Below, one piece after another: positions 6,544-10,362 of a stretch of DNA of 10,362 nucleotides (within the stretch, counting starts at the first letter, position 1; every line of letters starts with the position of its first letter). The stretch covers positions 1 through 10,362 of the forward strand of contig JBAWXM010000178.1 of assembly GCA_037144075.1 (NCBI GenBank). Reading direction: 5' to 3'. The position numbers and the translations under genes were made by a program. Below the pieces are notes generated by a model. It was not told the origin of the DNA. It saw nothing but the letters and a program-made list of their open reading frames with translations, and searched no databases. Origin of the DNA: CAIPAT01 sp037144075 (GTDB taxonomy: Bacteria; Verrucomicrobiota; Lentisphaeria; Victivallales; Victivallaceae).

Positions 6544-7500
6544 TTACAATATGAATTCAATATCTTCAGGAACAGTTTTAATTGTTTGCGACATCGGAAT
6601 TCTGTCATGATTAATCCAATCCACCAGCATCTCCGCAGCAGTAGTTGCCCGCAGACTGGTCTTTTCCTTTACATAAATGGACGGCTTCGACTGAATCATG
6701 ATCCGCTTGTTTTCAATCGAGATGATGTTTTTTTCGGAAACGCCATTTTTCTGGATCAATATTCTGCGGGTAAATTCACCGGCCGCAGCCCAAAGCGTAT
6801 TCGGATCCTTTAATTCTAAATCTTCCATCATGCATTTTACACATGACGGTGTAAGCAATGACGGGGCTGGATCCCAGTCTATACCGCCATTGATATTTCT
6901 TTTAGCAATAATCCAGATGGTTCTTTTGAAACCGCTGGACAAACCGTATTCGTATAATTGCTTATTCAGCTCCGACGAATCAATGTGAACACATGGCGCT
7001 GCTGGGTCATGAACATTCCCCAGCATGACAAACGGCAAACCTGTTTTTTTCAGAAAATCAGTGATCTCACTGCAATTTTCCGGCGGAAAGTTAGTAATAA
7101 TCCCGTTCGTCAAATTGTCTTCAGCAAGATGTTTAACTCTGTCTTTCAATTCCTCAGCATTATCATACGGCACAAAGATCATTTCAAAGCCGTTCTTCTG
7201 CAAGCTGTAAGCCGTGCTGGGCAATAAGTCATGAAGATACAAGTTGATTTCATGCTGGCAATTTTTTTCAACATGCACACACAGGGCCACCAGCGGCACA
7301 ATCCCGGTCTTCATCGCCTGTGCAATCCGGTTGGGGTGGTAATTCAGCTCCTTGGCAACCTTTAAAATTTTATCCCGGTTGACTTCGGAAAAGCGGATGG
7401 TGGTTTTAGTATTGCTCAGCACAGCTCCGGCCAGTGCCCGCGATACATTGCATCTCAGGGCAACATCTTTGACCGTAACTTTACGATTGTTTTCCATCAT
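6544..7500 (-). CDS. LacI-family transcriptional regulator
   Basis: A 318-residue DNA-binding regulator. The helix-turn-helix is at residues 8-30 (V-T-V-K-D-V-A-L-R-C-N-V-S-R), followed by the hinge Y-H-P-N-R-I-A-Q-A-M-K-T-G at about 54-66. The rest is a periplasmic-binding-protein-like sugar sensor, a little shorter than the usual 330-360 residues. Two ATG codons stand next to each other at 7498-7500 and 7495-7497; only a weak GTGA site precedes them, so the exact start is uncertain by one codon. It is the first gene of the minus-strand block, downstream of a good sigma-70 promoter that contains a small palindrome, and therefore probably regulates itself and the genes after it. Ligand unknown. 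Confidence 0.92.
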   Translation of the reverse strand: MMENNRKVTVKDVALRCNVSRALAGAVLSNTKTTIRFSEVNRDKILKVAKELNYHPNRIAQAMKTGIVPLVALCVHVEKNCQHEINLYLHDLLPSTAYSLQKNGFEMIFVPYDNAEELKDRVKHLAEDNLTNGIITNFPPENCSEITDFLKKTGLPFVMLGNVHDPAAPCVHIDSSELNKQLYEYGLSSGFKRTIWIIAKRNINGGIDWDPAPSLLTPSCVKCMMEDLELKDPNTLWAAAGEFTRRILIQKNGVSEKNIISIENKRIMIQSKPSIYVKEKTSLRATTAAEMLVDWINHDRIPMSQTIKTVPEDIEFIL

Positions 7501-7541
7501 ATAATCACTTTGATATCTTTTGATTGCTCGTGCTATTATTT

Positions 7542-7570
7542 AGAATACGCGATGTTTAACATTTTGTCAA
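7542..7570 (-). promoter_or_regulatory. Sigma-70-type promoter of the LacI/pilin/DUF4838 block
   Basis: On the minus strand TTGACA (7565-7570), a 17-base spacer and TATTCT (7542-7547) match the consensus closely. Transcription would start near 7535, giving a leader of about 35 bases before the regulator's ATG. No other comparably good promoter was noticed in the block. Confidence 0.7.
7552..7562. promoter_or_regulatory. Possible operator in the promoter spacer
   Basis: ATGTT-T-AACAT is a small dyad lying between the -35 and -10 boxes, next to CGCG at 7548-7551. The position suits repression by the LacI protein encoded just downstream. LacI operators are normally longer dyads with a central CG, so this is a guess from position. 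Confidence 0.3.
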
Positions 7571-7618
7571 TAGTTCTTTTTGGCAATTATCAAAAAAGAT
7601 GAAAATAAATTTTAAAGC

Positions 7619-7890
7619 TCACGAATCCCGACAATCATCGCGTCGCCAATGACTCACTGAACAATCCCCGCCGCGCGGCGCTTTCCTGCTGCTGCGCTTG
7701 TAACGGGGCATTTCCGGGGGACATATACCAAGGCACGAAGCGAATGGCAGCGTGTTCTGATGTAGCAACAGCCTGCCAATACGGAGATTGGCGATCCCGG
7801 GAAGTCCCGCCCCCCTTTCGGATTTTCCCCCGGGGACGCCGGTCTCCGTACCGGCTTTGTTTATCTTTCCGGCTATTCCGTTAAACAACT
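7619..7890. other. GC-rich segment without a convincing gene
   Basis: This block is much richer in GC than its surroundings and is open on both strands for about 80-90 codons, but neither translation resembles a known domain and both are rich in R, P, C and G. It contains the palindrome CGCCGCGCGGCG near 7669-7680, C and G homopolymer runs, and at 7831-7866 a segment related to hairpin family A (GCCGGT/ACCGGC stem, then GGCTTTGTTT). It is best read as repeat-derived non-coding DNA or a remnant. Confidence 0.4.
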
Positions 7891-7908
7891 GCTAAATCCA
7901 GACTCCAT

Positions 7909-7925
7909 GGATTGCTGCGCAATCC
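7909..7925. repeat. Perfect 7-bp stem-loop
   Basis: GGATTGC, TGC and GCAATCC form a perfect hairpin with a 3-base loop. It is not followed by a T run on either strand, so it is not a standard terminator. It is part of the hairpin-rich gap between 7501 and 8533. Confidence 0.6.
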
Positions 7926-7980
7926 TAAAGAGAATCTGATTCATGCCGCAAAATCTATCGTATAGGAATTTGTATTTAAT

Positions 7981-8040
7981 TAATGTAGGTCAGACATTCC
8001 TGTCTGACATTTCGCCGGCAGGAATGCCCGCGCTACATTA
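7981..8040. repeat. 60-bp compound palindrome able to form a three-way junction
   Basis: The outer arms TAATGTAG (7981-7988) and CTACATTA (8033-8040) are exact inverted copies. Inside are two hairpins: GTCAGACA/TGTCTGAC with loop TTCC (7989-8008), and a second built around GGCA/TGCC with loop GGAA. Both share the core CATTCCTG, in opposite orientations, with different stems. It looks like a dispersed intergenic repeat and not a terminator. Confidence 0.8.
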
Positions 8041-8277
8041 CAAAAAAAGTCCCGGCGCAGCCGGTTAAGTTCAATTTGGAGTTACGTAGGAACGAAACAT
8101 ATAAGGATTGATATGATTCGAGCCTGCGGCTCTCAATGGATACGTCTCAAAAAATGTCAACTATCTCTAAACATTTTTGAAACATGCCTGGAATTTTGTC
8201 CGAATATCTTGATTTTGCTTTTTTGAGGACAAGATTGAATTTTTTTGCTCTTTTTCAGAAATATCATTGACTTTTCG

Positions 8278-8302
8278 TGTAAAATCTGACCCTGATTTTA
8301 CA
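8278..8302. repeat. Perfect 9-bp inverted repeat
   Basis: TGTAAAATC (8278-8286) and GATTTTACA (8294-8302) are separated by 7 bases and sit immediately before family B hairpins. There is no T tail. It could be a protein-binding dyad or the end of a repeat. Confidence 0.6.
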
Positions 8303-8303
8303 G

Positions 8304-8410
8304 AGTACCGCAAGCATTCCCGCAGTCGCGGGATCCCGCGATTGCGGGACCAGTGGTTTTAGCCACTTCTTGCGAATGCCTTCAAGCTGGAAGCTTGAGT
8401 TACTTTGAAT
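8304..8410 (+). repeat. Modular hairpin repeat, family B (middle copy)
   Basis: In order: AGTACCGCAAGCATTC, two adjacent TCCCGC/GCGGGA stem-loops (8318-8333 and 8334-8349), AGTGG/CCACT (8352-8367), GAATGC (8374-8379, able to pair with the GCATTC at the start), and TCAAGCT/AGCTTGA (8382-8398), ending TTACTTTGAAT. The left copy at 309-393 has one TCCCGC hairpin where this has two, so hairpins appear to be added or lost as units. From 8411 to 8533 I see no gene, only repeat E. Confidence 0.8.
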
Positions 8411-8488
8411 CCCGGCAAACACAAAGGCGTCCTGGAGAATCGCGAAGATGTAAAGGTCATTTCTTGACGGCTCCTAAATTCACTCTGA

Positions 8489-8518
8489 AATATAGCCGGA
8501 TGGATAATATTATCAAGC
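8489..8518 (+). repeat. Repeat E, copy 1
   Basis: A 30-base segment beginning AATATAGCCGG and ending TATCAAGC matches 9990-10020 in the same orientation with two substitutions and one inserted base. It lies just after the stop codon of the BRO-like fragment. Function unknown. Confidence 0.65.
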
Positions 8519-8533
8519 CTCAACAACACAGAA

Positions 8534-8959
8534 TCAGTTAAGCGCGGCGCGGTTTGATTTTTCTTTTAGCTGTTTGATTTTTTTCGCAGGTGGAAGATAA
8601 TTTTCTGAGGTTATCACAGGTTTTCCTGTTTTCTGTTCCAGTTCCAAACGCGCGTTCTTAGCTATTTTCCCGCCTTTTTTACCCGCTTCCGCATTCTCAA
8701 CCAGTCCGGATGCCTCCACGCTTTCGGCAATATGCCGGGTGGAGAGTTCCGCCAGCGCAGTAAAAATCAAATCCGCCTCACTCATGTGATCACGCAGATT
8801 CTGCGCTTTAAGCCCTTTGATGTTCCTATGCTTTTTGACCGAGACGCCACTCCATTCCCGATGTATGATATTGGTCAGAATCGCATATTCGTCATCTTTG
8901 GTCACTTCGTGGTCTTTCCAGTAATCGGTAAGCTTATTGCGCGTTTCCTGACCCATCAT
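8534..8959 (-). pseudogene. C-terminal fragment of a BRO/DinD-type phage antirepressor-like protein
   Basis: 141 residues resemble the C-terminal part of phage BRO-N/DinD-like proteins: E-Y-A-I-L-T (about 24-29), K-G-L-K-A-Q-N-L-R-D-H-M (48-59) followed by a helical stretch, and G-G-K-I-A-K-N-A-R-L-E-L-E-Q-K-T-G-K-P-V-I (96-116). This recognition is from memory of the family. Complete members have about 270-290 residues, with the DNA-binding BRO-N domain in front, and that domain is absent here. Only nine in-frame codons precede the ATG before a stop, and the GCGGGG end of element D lies 8-13 bases upstream, so the gene was probably cut by that element. No good ribosome binding site was seen. 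A functional stand-alone C-domain protein is possible but less likely. The basic C-terminal tail is intact. Confidence 0.65.
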
Positions 8960-8966
8960 TCTCTGT

Positions 8967-9081
8967 GCGGGGTCTGTCCACTTTATTTACATTTTTTGTG
9001 CTTACATTAATTGATTTACTTCTTTTATTGCTTCTTATTTTAAAATATTGCAACTCAACTTTTTGAAATAAGGTTTATCTA
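8967..9081 (+). mobile_element. AT-rich ~115-bp element D, right copy
   Basis: The segment starts GCGGGGTCTGTCC and ends AAATAAGGTTTATCTA, matching the reverse complement of 476-592 exactly over the first 22 and last 16 bases, with a diverged AT-rich interior. The GCGGGG end faces the truncated BRO-like gene. It carries no ORF. The sequence beyond 9081 does not match the sequence beyond 476, which supports these as the element's limits. Confidence 0.55.
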
Positions 9082-9171
9082 GCCATTTCCGATGAAACAA
9101 TTCATGCAAAGAGTTATAGAACGGATTGACAAGTAACGAAAGACTAAAACTTTGTTCCCCGCCTTCACAGT

Positions 9172-9816
9172 TCATTTCAATTTTAAGCCGGTATCGGCAG
9201 GGCGGTTATTTTTTTCATCCCGCAGGTCTTCAATGATCTCAATCACTTCGTCGCAATGGTCAATCCATAGGCGGCTCATGCTGTAGAACTCCCTGTAATC
9301 AGTATTCTTATGGCCCAAGTCCTGGCGGATTTGGCGCAGCAGGTCTTCCAGAATGAACAGCATTTCATGGAGCGGAATGTCTCCGCGGCAAATATCTTGA
9401 CGGAAATCTCCCAGGATATCAACTTGCGCCTCGTCAACCAGCAACCCCAGTTCAAGCAGAATCAGGCTCAACTGTTCTTTCTCGCGATCAGACAGCAGCA
9501 GCGGGCGGTTCCTGCCTGCATGGATCATCTTCGCAATAAGCGGAAGCATCCGGGCATAAGCATCCGCTTTACGCCGGTAAAGCTCGGAGCTGACAGACAA
9601 ACGCCGCTGATATCGAAGATTGATTGAGAAGAGAATTACGCCAGTAATAACGATGCCAGCCACCATCACGATGATTACTTTTAGCTCTGTGCCGCACGCC
9701 GCAAACAAAAAGCAAGACCGCCAGACGGCATAACCGAGACCGCCAATGACTGCCAGAACACCTGACAGCATCAGCATAGCCTGAGCCACGTGAACAAGCT
9801 TAACCACTTTTCTCAT
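9172..9816 (-). CDS. Two-helix membrane protein of unknown function with C-terminal DLGHKN motif
   Basis: A 214-residue protein with hydrophobic helices at about 11-31 and 46-66, a basic stretch L-R-Y-Q-R-R-L after the second helix (placing the remainder in the cytoplasm), and a long helical, charged cytoplasmic part. Residues 155-171 (I-L-E-D-L-L-R-Q-I-R-Q-D-L-G-H-K-N) match a motif I associate with a widespread uncharacterised membrane family that has one or two helices and ends in L-L-x-A-I-R-K-D-L-G-H-K-N. The function of that family is not known to me. The start ATG at 9814-9816 has GGA 4 bases and AGGAT about 11 bases upstream. It stands alone between repeat-rich gaps, in a region with a phage-like fragment, so a role as accessory cargo is conceivable but not shown. 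Confidence 0.75.
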   Translation of the reverse strand: MRKVVKLVHVAQAMLMLSGVLAVIGGLGYAVWRSCFLFAACGTELKVIIVMVAGIVITGVILFSINLRYQRRLSVSSELYRRKADAYARMLPLIAKMIHAGRNRPLLLSDREKEQLSLILLELGLLVDEAQVDILGDFRQDICRGDIPLHEMLFILEDLLRQIRQDLGHKNTDYREFYSMSRLWIDHCDEVIEIIEDLRDEKNNRPADTGLKLK

Positions 9817-9989
9817 TTTCCATTAATCCTATTATTTAAAGTTACTATTCAATAGTTCATTATCACGGTCTATGCCGTTTTTTCGAACTTACGAGCGCGA
9901 TGATACATTGGATGCCTCGGGGCAAGCTTGCTCCATTGGCAATATTTCCAGATTACAACTCGCCCAGCATTTATTTAAAGTTTAGCTTC

Positions 9990-10020
9990 AATATAGCCGG
10001 ACGGGTAATATTTATCAAGC
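9990..10020 (+). repeat. Repeat E, copy 2
   Basis: This is the partner of 8489-8518 in direct orientation. It is followed by a variable A-rich stretch and then, from 10089, by family B hairpins in the opposite orientation, whereas copy 1 follows family B hairpins in the forward orientation. The rest of 9817-9989 shows no gene; it holds only a weak ACGG/CCGT stem followed by six T. Confidence 0.65.
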
Positions 10021-10064
10021 AGCAAAAAAATTGACTATTGCTGAATTCATCACAATTCTTCTGA

Positions 10065-10142
10065 ATGCCTTTATGTTTGCGGATATTCAAAGTAGCTCAA
10101 GCTTCCAGCTTGATACGCAAGCAGGGATGCTTGCTGTACTCT
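10065..10142 (-). repeat. Modular hairpin repeat, family B (right, inverted copy)
   Basis: Stem-loops TCAAGCT/AGCTTGA (10097-10113, loop TCC) and GCAAGCA/TGCTTGC (10117-10134, loop GGGA) are flanked by AGTAC-type ends. The outer part, read on the minus strand, continues TACTTTGAAT, then GCAAACA and AAAGGC, as in the stretch after the middle copy (8402-8430). The variable TCCCGC and CCACT hairpins are absent here. Confidence 0.75.
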
Positions 10143-10178
10143 TTAAAAAAGAGCCGGTCAGGCGACCAGTGCTCCCGG
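10142..10178 (-). repeat. Intergenic hairpin repeat, family A (right, inverted copy)
   Basis: Read on the minus strand: CCGGGAGC, a GGTC/GACC stem, GACCGGCT and TTTTTTAAAG, the same block order as 231-270. It is directly joined to an inverted family B unit, just as the left family A copy is joined to family B, so A and B form one composite repeat. Confidence 0.7.
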
Positions 10179-10238
10179 GGTTAACTTCATTCCCTTAACT
10201 ATTTTTCAATAATTTTTCTAAAAAAATTAAATTAATGG

Positions 10239-10267
10239 TTGCTTTTATTCATGTTATGATTTATAAT
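10239..10267 (+). promoter_or_regulatory. Promoter of the gene starting at 10313
   Basis: TTGCTT (10239-10244), a 17-base spacer and TATAAT (10262-10267) form a good sigma-70-type promoter about 45 bases before the ATG, in an AT-rich tract. Confidence 0.6.
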
Positions 10268-10312
10268 ATTTAGCATAGACTGAATTTAATAAAGAAATTA
10301 AGGACTAAAAAC

Positions 10313-10362
10313 ATGTTAAACAACGAATGGCGCAGATGGCAAGGGAAAGGCAAATGCAGTCT
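10313..10362 (+). CDS. Start of an unidentified gene, cut by the window end
   Basis: ATG at 10313-10315 is preceded by AAGGA with 8 bases of spacing and by a sigma-70-type promoter. Sixteen codons are visible (M-L-N-N-E-W-R-R-W-Q-G-K-G-K-C-S), basic and tryptophan-rich. That is too little to name a family. It is the only gene-like start on the plus strand in this window. Confidence 0.5.
   Translation, partial: MLNNEWRRWQGKGKCS

Noticed and set aside
7619..7888. 89-codon minus-strand open frame, M-F-N-G-I-A-G-K start
   Set aside because: The composition (R, P, G, C-rich) follows the high GC of the segment, the opposite strand is equally open, there is no recognisable domain, and the segment carries repeat family A.
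592..8959. A new defence system made of the whole block
   Set aside because: The five-gene block is explained by glycan use and its regulation. No nuclease, helicase, NTPase or toxin signature was seen.
9866..9885. Plus-strand terminator (ACGG/CCGT stem then six T)
   Set aside because: The stem is only 4 bp and no plus-strand gene ends before it.

Overview
The window looks like accessory chromosome of a Lentisphaerota-type bacterium (Victivallales-like). This is an inference from the gene families: a type II pseudopilin with an H-X9-DG tail, a DUF4838/GH67-like secreted protein with a CBM9-like domain, a LacI regulator and a GPH/SLC45-like transporter. The intergenic DNA, packed with small hairpin repeats, fits the same group. 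No rRNA, tRNA, CRISPR array or intact transposase gene was found.

Layout. 1-591 has no gene and is a mosaic of repeats: a telomere-like heptamer array, five GGATATTGGATATT-type units, several hairpin modules, and an AT-rich element (476-592) that abuts a gene. 592-7500 is one minus-strand, operon-like block of five genes. In transcription order these are a LacI regulator (7500-6544), an H-X9-DG pseudopilin (6509-5766), a 1029-residue secreted DUF4838 protein (5709-2620), a 203-residue secreted protein (2495-1884) and an MFS transporter (1749-592). 7501-8533 holds the promoter of this block and then repeats and hairpins, with no convincing gene. 8534-8959 (minus) is the C-terminal half of a BRO/DinD-type phage antirepressor-like protein. 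9172-9816 (minus) is a two-helix membrane protein of unknown function. 9817-10312 is repeats plus a promoter for a plus-strand gene that starts at 10313 and runs off the window.

How the genes may work together: the LacI protein would sense a sugar and control the block. The DUF4838 protein and the small secreted protein would bind or cut a polysaccharide outside the cytoplasm, the pseudopilin may belong to an export or surface apparatus, and the MFS protein would import the released sugar. The substrate cannot be read from the sequence.

Most notable observations: (1) the 160-residue C-terminal domain of the DUF4838 protein is duplicated as a separate secreted protein next door, 11 differences in 476 bp, nine of them within 55 bp; (2) two inverted copies of a ~116-bp AT-rich element sharing the terminus GCGGGGTCTGTCC each lie exactly where a gene appears cut off (the transporter lacks its last helices, the BRO protein lacks its N-terminal domain); (3) the gene-free DNA is built from reusable hairpin modules shared between distant loci. 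None of this amounts to a demonstrated new defence or mobile system.
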